Shown: positions 1 to 6,124 of the stretch, in pieces
Layout of the letters: every line of letters starts with the position of its first letter
Numbering within the stretch: position 1 is the first letter of the stretch
Assembly: GCA_938023905.1 (NCBI GenBank)
Contig: CALJCO010000064.1
Coordinates: forward strand, 1 to 6,213
Direction of reading: 5' to 3'
DNA: 6,213 nucleotides
Origin: an uncultured Collinsella sp.
GTDB lineage: Bacteria > Actinomycetota > Coriobacteriia > Coriobacteriales > Coriobacteriaceae
Translations under genes and position numbers: made by a program
Notes under the pieces: generated by a model
The model's database searches: none
Told to the model about the DNA's origin: nothing
What the model saw: the letters and a program-made list of their open reading frames with translations, nothing else

Positions 1-42
1 CTCCCTTTTCTCGAACCTTAATTTCAAAGTCCAAGAAATGGG

Positions 43-1104
43 ATGCAGTTCAATACTGCTCTGTCCCTTACCATTGCGCCAACGATGGCTTGCAACTTTT
101 GCTGTCCCTACTGCTATGAAAAGGGACAGGCGTACACGACGATGGGCGAGGAGGTTTTGACACAGCTCTCCAAGTTCGTGAAAGATTACTATCCTGGTAT
201 CGCAAGTCTCTCAGTTGGATGGTACGGCGGCGAGCCTCTGCTCGGAATGAAGATGATCGAACGGATTACGTCGGATCTGAAAGATGTCGTGGGGCCAACG
301 TGTGAATATTCCGCATCGATAGTGACAAATGGCTATCTGCTGACGCCTGATGTTGCAAGGAGGCTCGCGGCATGTGGTGTGACGAGCGCGCAAGTGACTA
401 TAGATGGATCGAAGTCGGATCACGATTCGAGAAGGATTCTTCACGACGGAAGCCCTACATACGAACGTATTCTCAAGAACGTCAAAGAGTGTGCCGACAT
501 CATCGATATTTCGATAAGGAGCAACGTCGACAAGACCAACATCGAGGCCGCTCAAGAGCTATTGGATTATCTCGAGCTAAATGGCCTGATGAATAAGGTT
601 CACTTCTATTTAGCCCCTGTTGACGATATCAATCAGGTATGTGCGAACGACAGCCACTGCTTTACTGTAAAAGAGTTCTCGTATGAGGAGACTGAGTTTT
701 ATAAAAGGGCAATTGCGCGGGGCTTCAAAGTTCAACCTTTTGGTGGGACGAATTTCGGGATATGTTGCGCCGTTGGAATCAACTCGTACGTGGTTGATCC
801 CGTCGGAGATTTGTATAAGTGCTGGGATGACATTGGAATGAAGGAGCGGAGGGTCGGAACTATTTTCGAGCCGCCAATGTTGAGCAAGAACATGATTAAC
901 TGGATGGCATATGAGCCGGATGACCCGGAATGCCAAGAGTGCTTTGCTTTTCCCATGTGCATGGGAGGGTGCCCCAACCACGCCTTAAACGGTGAGGGGA
1001 AACGTTGCGTTTCCTTCCGGTATGATGCCGAGCAAAAAATGCTGCTCTCCCAGATGATGAATACGGCAAAACGGGGTGCGGGGCAAAATGAGGCTGATGC
1101 TTAA
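43..1104 (+). CDS. radical SAM/SPASM peptide maturase (RiPP-type), possibly N-terminally short
   Basis: This 353-aa protein is predicted to use S-adenosylmethionine and iron-sulfur clusters to modify a peptide by radical chemistry in the cytosol. Residues 17-24 carry the radical SAM motif CX3CX2C (Cys17, Cys21, Cys24), followed by the GGEP motif at 62-65. The C-terminal third has a complete seven-cysteine SPASM signature for auxiliary clusters: Cys242-X12-G-X4-Cys260, then CX2CX5CX3C (297, 300, 306, 310), then Cys322. Together with the exporter that overlaps it, this points to RiPP maturation (sactipeptide/ranthipeptide-like thioether or related crosslinks). The substrate is unknown because no precursor is in the window. 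The ATG at 43 lies only 16 codons before the first cluster cysteine and has no good Shine-Dalgarno. Relatives usually have about 80-100 residues more at the N terminus. The frame is closed by TAA at 19-21, so the gene is either a short form or frameshifted at its 5' end. The domain assignment is firm; the product chemistry is inferred. Confidence 0.9.
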   Translation: MQFNTALSLTIAPTMACNFCCPYCYEKGQAYTTMGEEVLTQLSKFVKDYYPGIASLSVGWYGGEPLLGMKMIERITSDLKDVVGPTCEYSASIVTNGYLLTPDVARRLAACGVTSAQVTIDGSKSDHDSRRILHDGSPTYERILKNVKECADIIDISIRSNVDKTNIEAAQELLDYLELNGLMNKVHFYLAPVDDINQVCANDSHCFTVKEFSYEETEFYKRAIARGFKVQPFGGTNFGICCAVGINSYVVDPVGDLYKCWDDIGMKERRVGTIFEPPMLSKNMINWMAYEPDDPECQECFAFPMCMGGCPNHALNGEGKRCVSFRYDAEQKMLLSQMMNTAKRGAGQNEADA

Positions 1105-2722
1105 TCTCTGTAGAAAATATATACTGGGCGGTCGATTCTACGCCTATCTTGTCGTAACAGTTTTGGTCGGGCTGCTTGCGCTTGCGGGTCCCTTTCTTAC
1201 CGGCATAGTGGTAAACCGATTGGCGATGCCGGCCAGCGCCGATCTTGCCGCCGTTCTCGTTTGTTGCCTTATTTTGGTTGCGGTCCAAGCGGTTCGAGCG
1301 GGACTAGTGTATTGCTCAGAGATGCTGTACATCAACCTTCAGTCGCATGCGGGGTTCGGCTTAAATGCGGATACGCTTGAGCACGTGAAGCACCTTCCCC
1401 AGGCATTCTTCGAGGGCTTCAACGCGTCGTATTATAACCAGCAAATCAATCACGACGCTAATGACCTTGTCATCTTCGTAATCAACTCGGTTGTGGGGGT
1501 TTCAAGCAACGTTATCACCCTTTTGTCCGCCCTGTTTGTTCTCGGTAGCCTGAATATCAAGTTGAGTGTGGTCTGCCTTGTTCTTGCGGCAGCGAGTGCC
1601 GCTTTTTATGCGGTTTCACGCGCAAGGCTGTTTGAGAGAAGTTTTGACGTACAAGAGCAGAGCGCGAGGTTTTTTTCCTGTCTACAAGATCAGTTGGAGA
1701 AAGTTGATTTCATCCGCAAACATGCTTTGTTCGATAGGTCCCGCGCTGTACTGGTCGAAGCTTTTAATGGGCTCTATCCAACGATGAGAGCAAATCAGGA
1801 AGTAGGGTCTAGATTTACCTTTGGCAACGCGTTGGTCGCTTCCGCCGCTCAAGGATGTCTTCTTGCTGTGGGCGCGGTTGAAGTGATGGGCGGGAGACTG
1901 TTGCCTGGTTTTCTCGTGACTGCTGTTGGATATTATTCGAACTTAAGCTCAGCGGTACAGTATTTGTTGGGCTGGGGAAGGGATTACCAGACTAATCGCG
2001 TATGCTATGAGCGGCTGAAAAGAATTTGGGATGTCCCGGTGGAAGCGAATGGCAAATTGGCGCTTGGTCCGATTGAGGAAATCCGTCTAGAGAACATCAA
2101 GCTACGTTATCCAGGGGCGGAAAGGGTCGCGTTAAGCATTGAGGGGCTCGCGTTTTCCAGGGGTCGGCTATATGGAATCTCGGGGCCGAATGGTTCGGGG
2201 AAGAGCTCGCTGCTGTCAGTGATATTGGGGCTATATCCAGATGACACAGAAGGGGCCGTTCGCTACAACGGGGTGTCACAGCGTTGCATCGATCGATATG
2301 CATTGCGGCGGTGTCGAGTCAGCATTACGGAGCAAGAACCCCCTATCGTTGAGGGGACGATTCTCGATAATCTTACGCTGCTTTCTGATGATTACGAGAT
2401 GGATAAGCTGAATCGGATGCTTGTCATATTGGGGCTAGACGAAATGGTTGCTTCTGTGGAGAACGGGGCAACGGCGATGCTTGACGGCGGGAAAGGAGGG
2501 GTGTCCGGCGGCGAGAAGCAAAAGATTGCAATTGTGAGACAGCTGTTGAAATCGCCGGACGTTATGCTTTTTGATGAACCGACCTCAGCACTTGATGCGA
2601 AGAGTCGAGGCGCGCTGATCAAATTGCTTCATGAAATTAAGAGAGACCATATTGTAATCGTTGTCACTCATGACGAGGAGATGCTTGCCGCCTGTGACGA
2701 GGTCATTTCGACGGCTGGATGA
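1088..2722 (+). CDS. ABC exporter, fused transmembrane and ATPase domains (peptide export)
   Basis: This is an ABC half-transporter of about 544 aa that would act as a dimer in the inner membrane. Numbered from the upstream GTG at 1076, hydrophobic spans lie near residues 21-43, 58-80, 131-158, 160-182 and 250-295, giving about six helices. The nucleotide-binding domain follows: Walker A GPNGSGKS (370-377), Q-loop Gln420, signature VSGGEKQ (476-482), Walker B DVMLFDEP with catalytic Glu501, D-loop SALD (504-507) and H-loop His532. All ATPase residues are present, so it should be active. There is no N-terminal C39 peptidase domain, so any leader peptide must be removed by another protein. It overlaps the maturase stop by 17 nt from ATG 1088; GTG 1076 or ATG 1097 would give 29 or 8 nt. 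None of the three starts has an ideal ribosome site, so translational coupling is likely. Export of, or self-protection against, the modified peptide is inferred from context. Confidence 0.9.
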   Translation: MRLMLNLCRKYILGGRFYAYLVVTVLVGLLALAGPFLTGIVVNRLAMPASADLAAVLVCCLILVAVQAVRAGLVYCSEMLYINLQSHAGFGLNADTLEHVKHLPQAFFEGFNASYYNQQINHDANDLVIFVINSVVGVSSNVITLLSALFVLGSLNIKLSVVCLVLAAASAAFYAVSRARLFERSFDVQEQSARFFSCLQDQLEKVDFIRKHALFDRSRAVLVEAFNGLYPTMRANQEVGSRFTFGNALVASAAQGCLLAVGAVEVMGGRLLPGFLVTAVGYYSNLSSAVQYLLGWGRDYQTNRVCYERLKRIWDVPVEANGKLALGPIEEIRLENIKLRYPGAERVALSIEGLAFSRGRLYGISGPNGSGKSSLLSVILGLYPDDTEGAVRYNGVSQRCIDRYALRRCRVSITEQEPPIVEGTILDNLTLLSDDYEMDKLNRMLVILGLDEMVASVENGATAMLDGGKGGVSGGEKQKIAIVRQLLKSPDVMLFDEPTSALDAKSRGALIKLLHEIKRDHIVIVVTHDEEMLAACDEVISTAG

Positions 2723-2922
2723 TTATCGGATTGTGGCGTTGAAGACCAAGAAACTTGAAATGGCGTGGGCTCTGGGTAGGTCTCCACGGGTACGCCGTCG
2801 GTGCTGTACTCGACCGCCCGGCAAGAAGGTTTTATAGCGTGTTTCCCCAGAGAGGTCCCTTTGTCCGGTAGTGGCGAGGGGAGCCTCTCTTTTGCTCACC
2901 TCTTGCGGCGGAGGGGGACACC
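2723..2922. other. intergenic stretch after the exporter, no convincing gene
   Basis: This stretch separates the exporter stop from the transposase relic. Short open frames exist on both strands, but none has a recognisable domain or a convincing ribosome site. No small RiPP precursor with a leader and a Cys-, Gly- or Ser-rich core is evident. The one structured element is the hairpin at 2849-2890, listed separately. A purine-rich GGAGGGGG run just before the ATG at 2923 resembles a ribosome site, but the frame after it leads only into the broken transposase. Confidence 0.5.
2849..2893 (+). terminator. candidate intrinsic terminator of the maturase-exporter operon
   Basis: The arms AGAGAGG-TCCC (2849-2859) and GGGA-G-CCTCTCT (2879-2890) pair over 11 bp with a single bulged G. 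They enclose a 19-nt loop and run straight into a short T tract (2890-2893). The position, about 130 nt after the exporter stop, suits termination of that transcript. The loop is long and the T tract short, so efficiency may be modest. It could instead be a structure belonging to the adjacent insertion-sequence relic. Confidence 0.4.
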
Positions 2923-3460
2923 ATGCGCCTATGCAGGACAAACTGCGCGTTCTTGTCGAATGATGGGCTATGTGTAGAGATGATGGTCTCGGGTAGAGGC
3001 CGTGTCGCGCTCGGCTGCGATGAGCCAGGCAATTCAATCTTCATCCGGGAGGGCCTTGGCAAGACAAGCAGGGCGAAGACCTTGGCGACGTTCGGGAGCC
3101 GTGTGGCGCCCGGCTCCGCGCTCATCCACGACATGGAGCCGGGCGCCACACGGCTCCCGTCAACAATCTGTCACTGAAGAGCCAGCACTACAACGCGAAG
3201 CTGCTCAAGGGCGTTCCCGACGGCCAGAACCCGCTGGGGCCCGTGAACCGGATGCGCTACTTCATGCAGTGCTTCCTGAGGGCTCATCCCGGCTCCAACC
3301 GGGACGACATGCGGGGCTGTGGCTATGAGTCCGCCCGAGGACAAGCTTGAGAAGGTCGCGATGGTGCTCGATCGGGCAATGCGATACCCGAAAACGCTCA
3401 GGTTCAGGCAGTTCTATGCAAGAAAGCCCAGTTCAGATGAGTTCGACGAGCAATATTTAT
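2923..3460 (+). pseudogene. DDE transposase relic, IS1595/ISXO2-like, frameshifted at two points
   Basis: These are pieces of one transposase read in successive frames. In frame 1, about 2983-3140, VALGCDEPGNSIFIREGLGK and then APGSALIHDME resemble the catalytic core of IS1595/ISXO2-like transposases, where an APGS-x-x-HD segment is typical. The similarity resumes in frame 3 from about 3174 (SQHYNAKLLKGVPDGQNPLG, then PVNRM and RAHPGSNRDDM). It ends in frame 1 at 3319-3460 (PPEDKLEKVAMVLDRAMRYP, then KTLRFRQFYARKPSS). The first break coincides with the 25-bp inverted repeat. The second, near 3315, looks like a small deletion of the segment that normally joins RDDM to the NPP-like motif. The N-terminal zinc-ribbon and DNA-binding part is missing, so the element cannot be autonomous. 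The ATG at 2923 with a purine-rich upstream run is probably fortuitous. The family name is from memory of conserved motifs and could be off at subgroup level; transposase relic status is well supported. Confidence 0.7.
3093..3159. repeat. perfect 25-bp inverted repeat with 17-nt spacer inside the transposase relic
   Basis: The arms at 3093-3117 and 3135-3159 are exact reverse complements, beginning CGGGAGCCGTGTGG and ending CCACACGGCTCCCG. They are GC-rich and separated by 17 nt that still encode the conserved ALIHDM stretch. It would form a very stable cruciform or RNA hairpin. No T tract follows, so it is not a standard intrinsic terminator. The right arm sits where the transposase reading frame changes from frame 1 to frame 3, which links the repeat to the lesion. 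Confidence 0.9.
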
Positions 3461-3619
3461 CAACACAGTGCAAGGGGGGATTATATTTGTATTTCATCCG
3501 TGTTGAGCTTCACACGGTGCGCGACTCATCGCAAACTGGCGGGCGCAGCGGAAAGAAAACCGACTGCAGACGAACGATCGATATCGGGAGCAAATAGCCA
3601 CCGGATGCTTTTCGGTCTC
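3461..3619. other. spacer between the transposase relic and the convergent nuclease gene
   Basis: The open frame of the relic runs on to 3597, but after about 3460 it shows no transposase similarity. A small perfect 6-bp hairpin (3498-3503 with 3512-3517) is present without a T tract on either side. No clear terminator follows the stop of the - strand operon, and the right end of the insertion sequence cannot be placed. Confidence 0.4.
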
Positions 3620-4288
3620 CTACGCGTCGACCTCCGCGATTTCTTCTGCGTCTCGCCAAGTTGAAAGGAGCGATGTCGAAAACTCCTTTTCGGTTAGCGT
3701 CAAGACATCCTTCACGCAAAAACCTTTCAATTTGTCAGGAAGCCCAAAACGCGCTTTTTTCCTAATCGAGCTGGCAACCCGCTTCAACGCGGTCTTGTTC
3801 TTGTCCTCGTTGTATACCAAAACAAAGACGCAGTGCTCGCGAAACCATCTCGTCCTCTTTCCCCACAGGTCCGAGCAGATCAAAACGCTGTCCTTGCACT
3901 TCTCGATGAGGGCGTCCCTTTGGCCAAGATTGATACCAAGCTCTTCGTCATCCTTGGGATTGAGCCTCTTCCCCAGCGTCTCCTTCAGACTGCCGTTTTT
4001 AAATTCGACTAGATATAACGTTTCCCGATCGCAATACAGCGCATCGGCGGAGCGCGGGAGTTGCATCCACCTATTGACCTTCTTGCAGTAGCATTCTTTA
4101 ACAGAGTCAAAATTGACAACAGGCAAATCGTCATCCACAAGAGAGACGCTCCCGTCTCTGGATGTTTTGGAGATGGTCGACGTGCAGTCCCTTAGGATAC
4201 AGGTCCTGCAACGGGAGCAACCATCGCTGCCATCTGGCACCGCGGGAGAGTTCGGATGAGGGCAGGAGGCGCACAGGTCGCTACTCAA
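3620..4288 (-). CDS. putative PD-(D/E)XK nuclease-like effector with N-terminal cysteine cluster
   Basis: This protein of about 222 aa starts at TTG 4288. GGGAGGAG lies about 9 nt upstream inside the end of the ATPase gene, which favours this start over TTG 4318; there is no Met until residue 75. Residues 6-35 hold six cysteines spaced as CX2C, 14 residues, CX2CX2C, then CX4C, a possible zinc or iron-sulfur site. The centre reads SADALYCDRETLYLVEFKNG, giving Asp82-X12-Glu95-Phe-Lys97, with Glu65 in the helix before it. That is the arrangement of a PD-(D/E)XK nuclease core. The C-terminal half is rich in Lys and Arg and has a predicted strand HCVFVLVYNE. The gene overlaps the upstream ATPase by 8 nt, so the two are co-translated and probably work together. 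Nuclease activity is inferred from the motif; no exact family is recognised. A non-catalytic nuclease-fold adaptor is an alternative. Confidence 0.75.
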   Translation of the reverse strand: MSSDLCASCPHPNSPAVPDGSDGCSRCRTCILRDCTSTISKTSRDGSVSLVDDDLPVVNFDSVKECYCKKVNRWMQLPRSADALYCDRETLYLVEFKNGSLKETLGKRLNPKDDEELGINLGQRDALIEKCKDSVLICSDLWGKRTRWFREHCVFVLVYNEDKNKTALKRVASSIRKKARFGLPDKLKGFCVKDVLTLTEKEFSTSLLSTWRDAEEIAEVDA

Positions 4289-5579
4289 GGCCGTACTCCT
4301 CCCTCTCAAGCGTATCAAAAGGAGCCGCCAGCTTCTCGTAGGCGACCTCAGTCGAGCCGGTTATATCGGCAAAGCGAGAGCGTCCATCAGTGCAGGTCTC
4401 CGCAAGATAATATGAGCACAATCCATCAACAGCGTGCTTCTTAGAATACACTTCGATCGCATTCAGGAAATATGGACTATGGGTGCTCATTAAGACGTGC
4501 ATCCCGAGCTCTTTCTGGAGCAGCACGATTATCTCGGCGAAGGCCAGCTGCCATGCAGGATGAAGATGAATCTCGGGTTCATCGAGGATAATAGTCCCTC
4601 CGGCATCTAGCGCGCCGGACTTCAAGAGCACCTTCATGATGGCGAACGTCTTCAAGCCAGCAGAAAGGTTCCCAGGCTCCAACCCCCGAGCGAAGCCCTC
4701 TTCGAGATACGTAAGGTGACCGCGACTTTCGCTCCTCTCGAAATGCCCCGGACATAAGGAGGAAACCTTGTCCATGAGAACCTTCAGGTGTCGCTCCTTC
4801 GCGATCTCTTCGAACAGCGAGGACTCGCTGTCATCGTTACGGATGGTCGCCTGAATCAAATCTTGCCGCAGCTCCTCCTGGTGTCCAAGGAGGGGCTTGA
4901 ACCGAAAAGCGGGGCCGTAGGGTCCTCCGAGAGAATCGATCAGGAACGGGTCGTCCAGATAATGCGCCCTGAATCGCAAAACCCTCCTATCGTGCACCTC
5001 CGCCACCTCGTCACTTGCAACCGAGAAAACCGTAGATGCGTCCTTTATCTGGAGTTCGACCTTCCCGGGCTCTTCGCCGAAAACCGAATTGATCTGGCCG
5101 TTGAACTCGCTTCGGAACCTGTTTGTCGCAATCGCACGAAATACCTCATCATCGGAGATATCCATGATCTCGATAATCTGATCGGCAACTCCTGCTACGC
5201 CATTCGTGAAATCGGATTCGATCTCACGGGAGATCTCCTCCCCGTAATACTCCTTTATCTCATCAATAAGCTCGTCCCTCGTGCACTCGCCCGAAAAAAC
5301 CCTGTCGATGAAACTATTCATTCTTCCAGCAGTTCGCCTGTGGCGAGACGTGGAGTCGAGAGGGCTTCCCACATATGCCTTCCTGATGGCGCGCTCAACA
5401 CTATTGCGCCTCATGCGGTCGATTTTGTTCTCCGAATCGGACATGCTGTTGAAGGCCGCATAAAGCGCTTTTCCAACCGTGCTTTTCCCCGTCCCGTTCT
5501 CCCCGGCGATCACGGCAATACCATTAATCTCGATATCGGCCTCAGCGACCCTGCCGATGTTTTTCATCTTGATTTTCAA
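4281..5579 (-). CDS. AAA family ATPase, ABC/SMC-like (RecF/OLD-type), candidate defence sensor
   Basis: This is a 432-aa cytosolic ATPase of the AAA_15/AAA_21 type with an ABC-like head. The N terminus runs MKIKMKNIGRVAEADIEING into Walker A GENGTGKST (26-34). A variable helical middle (about 45-290) replaces the long coiled coil of true SMC proteins. The C-terminal half has the signature LSAGLK (305-310), Walker B TIILDEPEIHLHP (329-341) with Glu334 as probable catalytic base, and switch histidine His367 in MSTHSPYF. No TOPRIM domain is present, so it is not a full OLD nuclease. The start is TTG 5579, with GGTGAT just upstream; the nearby ATG 5584 is out of frame, and ATG 5567 would cut the conserved first strand. 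It precedes the nuclease-like gene in a two-gene operon. Such ATPases commonly sense or load in anti-phage pairs (PtuA, AriA). That role is inferred here, not shown. Confidence 0.85.
   Translation of the reverse strand: MKIKMKNIGRVAEADIEINGIAVIAGENGTGKSTVGKALYAAFNSMSDSENKIDRMRRNSVERAIRKAYVGSPLDSTSRHRRTAGRMNSFIDRVFSGECTRDELIDEIKEYYGEEISREIESDFTNGVAGVADQIIEIMDISDDEVFRAIATNRFRSEFNGQINSVFGEEPGKVELQIKDASTVFSVASDEVAEVHDRRVLRFRAHYLDDPFLIDSLGGPYGPAFRFKPLLGHQEELRQDLIQATIRNDDSESSLFEEIAKERHLKVLMDKVSSLCPGHFERSESRGHLTYLEEGFARGLEPGNLSAGLKTFAIMKVLLKSGALDAGGTIILDEPEIHLHPAWQLAFAEIIVLLQKELGMHVLMSTHSPYFLNAIEVYSKKHAVDGLCSYYLAETCTDGRSRFADITGSTEVAYEKLAAPFDTLEREEYGLE
4291..4304 (-). promoter_or_regulatory. ribosome binding site for the nuclease-like gene
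   Basis: Read on the - strand, GGGAGGAG lies within the last codons of the ATPase (Glu-Arg-Glu-Glu-Tyr) and precedes TTG 4288 by about 9 nt. It decides the start of the downstream gene. The TTGAGTAG overlap of start and stop supports translational coupling. Confidence 0.6.
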
Positions 5580-5620
5580 TGCATATCACCAGCTCTAAAC
5601 TCGCGAGACTCAATAGCTCG

Positions 5621-5649
5621 ATTATCGCACAGAGAGATCGACTTCTCGA
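5621..5649 (-). promoter_or_regulatory. candidate sigma-70 promoter for the ATPase-nuclease operon
   Basis: On the - strand, TCGAGA (5649-5644) and GATAAT (5626-5621) are 17 nt apart. The -10 box matches TATAAT at five of six positions and the -35 box matches TTGACA at four of six. Transcription would start near 5614, leaving a leader of about 35 nt before TTG 5579. No operator-like repeat is evident around it. Such matches arise by chance, so this is a candidate only. Confidence 0.4.
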
Positions 5650-5660
5650 GGACTCCCTAA

Positions 5661-5783
5661 ATGGAACGCGCGGTGAGGACATGGCTCGCCGCCGTCCGCT
5701 TCGCGTTCGCGCGGGGGAAGGTGACGACCAGGGACCTCTCCGGGCTCATCGAGAGGAGCGCCAGATTCTCCTCGTCCATTTGA
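5661..5783 (+). pseudogene. 40-codon ORF, probably the 5' remnant of a gene cut by the IS3-like element
   Basis: This small ORF encodes MERAVRTWLAAVRFAFARGK, then VTTRDLSGLIERSARFSSSI. It is basic, with a helical start and a TTRDLSGLIERS stretch that looks like a recognition-type helix. GAGG lies about 9 nt upstream of the ATG, and codon use is GC-rich at third positions, as in real genes. The stop TGA at 5781-5783 coincides with the likely left end of the insertion element, so the rest of the protein was probably lost. The family is not recognised; a short DNA-binding or mobile-element protein is possible. Confidence 0.4.
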
Positions 5784-6096
5784 ACTGTATCGTATTCAAG
5801 GACACTTGACTTAGAGGAATGGCGTTGAGCGGCGATAATCGTTTCAGCGCCAAAAAGAAAGGAGTGTCAGTCATGGCAGACGGGCCCTCCTACACAGCGG
5901 GGTACCGCGCCGAGGCCGCAGACTTCGCCGCCGCGTCGGGGAAGCCCATCGCCCAAGTGGCAGCCGACCTCGGCATCAACGAGAAGACCCTGGGAAGATG
6001 GGTGACGGTCAGGAAGAAGGAGCTGACCAACCACCCGGTCGCGGCGGCCGCAAGTGCATGCGCGAGCTCGAGCTCGAGAACGAGTTCCTAAAAAGC
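5781..6096 (+). mobile_element. remnant of an IS3-family insertion sequence (left end plus part of orfA)
   Basis: The remnant seems to begin near TGAACTGTATCG at 5781, just where the preceding small ORF is cut. A GGACACTT block at 5800-5807, common in IS3-family left ends, follows. It then contains an orfA with its own ribosome site. Similarity stops at about 6091-6096, where orfA runs abruptly into a terminator-like hairpin. No orfB or matching right end is present, so the element is dead. Exact ends are uncertain because no partner repeat can be seen. Confidence 0.55.
5873..6093 (+). pseudogene. IS3-family transposase OrfA, frameshifted and 3'-truncated
   Basis: OrfA supplies the helix-turn-helix DNA-binding part of IS3 transposases. 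The true start is ATG 5873, with AAAGGAG 8 nt upstream; the longer open frame from 5819 has no such site. From this start the protein reads MADGPSYTAGYRAEAADFAA, then GKPIAQVAADLGINEKTLGR and WVTVRKKEL, a typical HTH_Tnp_1 domain. After about 6045 the original frame degenerates into Ala/Ser repeats. The expected coiled-coil tail RKCMRELELENEFLK instead appears in frame 1 (6049-6093), so a frameshift or small deletion lies around 6040-6051. The usual AAAFFA continuation after FLK is absent, because the similarity breaks at the AAAAAG run at 6091-6095. It cannot make a functional transposase. Confidence 0.85.
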
Positions 6097-6122
6097 CCCG
6101 ACCTCACATTGGAGGCCGGGGC
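6091..6122 (-). terminator. intrinsic terminator, best read on the - strand
   Basis: GCCCCGACCTC (6095-6105) pairs with GAGGCCGGGGC (6112-6122) over 11 bp with one mismatch and a 6-nt loop. On the - strand the stem is followed at once by TTTTTAGG, the classic terminator layout, which would stop transcripts entering from the right. On the + strand a weaker T tract (6130-6134) comes 7 nt after the stem, so some bidirectional action is possible. Confidence 0.6.
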
Positions 6123-6124
6123 CA

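Noticed and set aside
896..1288. 130-codon - strand frame across the maturase-exporter junction
   Set aside because: It runs antisense to two well-supported overlapping genes and has no protein-like features.
2723..2922. RiPP precursor peptide downstream of the exporter
   Set aside because: No short ORF here has a ribosome site together with a leader-core layout or a regular Cys pattern.
3093..3159. Single CRISPR-like repeat or intrinsic terminator
   Set aside because: Only one pair of arms is present, with no direct repeat array and no T tract. The spacer is transposase coding sequence.
2923..3177. 84-codon ORF with a GGAGGGGG run upstream as an intact small gene
   Set aside because: Its second half matches the transposase core and the frame breaks at the palindrome, so it is part of the relic rather than an independent gene.
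3498..3517. CCGTGT/ACACGG hairpin as terminator for the nuclease operon
   Set aside because: The stem is only 6 bp and has no T tract on either strand, so it is more likely chance.
3732..4091. 119-codon + strand frame
   Set aside because: It is antisense to the nuclease-like gene and has no domain or ribosome site; the - strand frame carries the EFK motif.
4788..5660. 290-codon open frame on the + strand
   Set aside because: It lies antisense across the ATPase gene, whose protein has all its motifs in order. The antisense product shows no recognisable domain and appears to be a reading-frame shadow.
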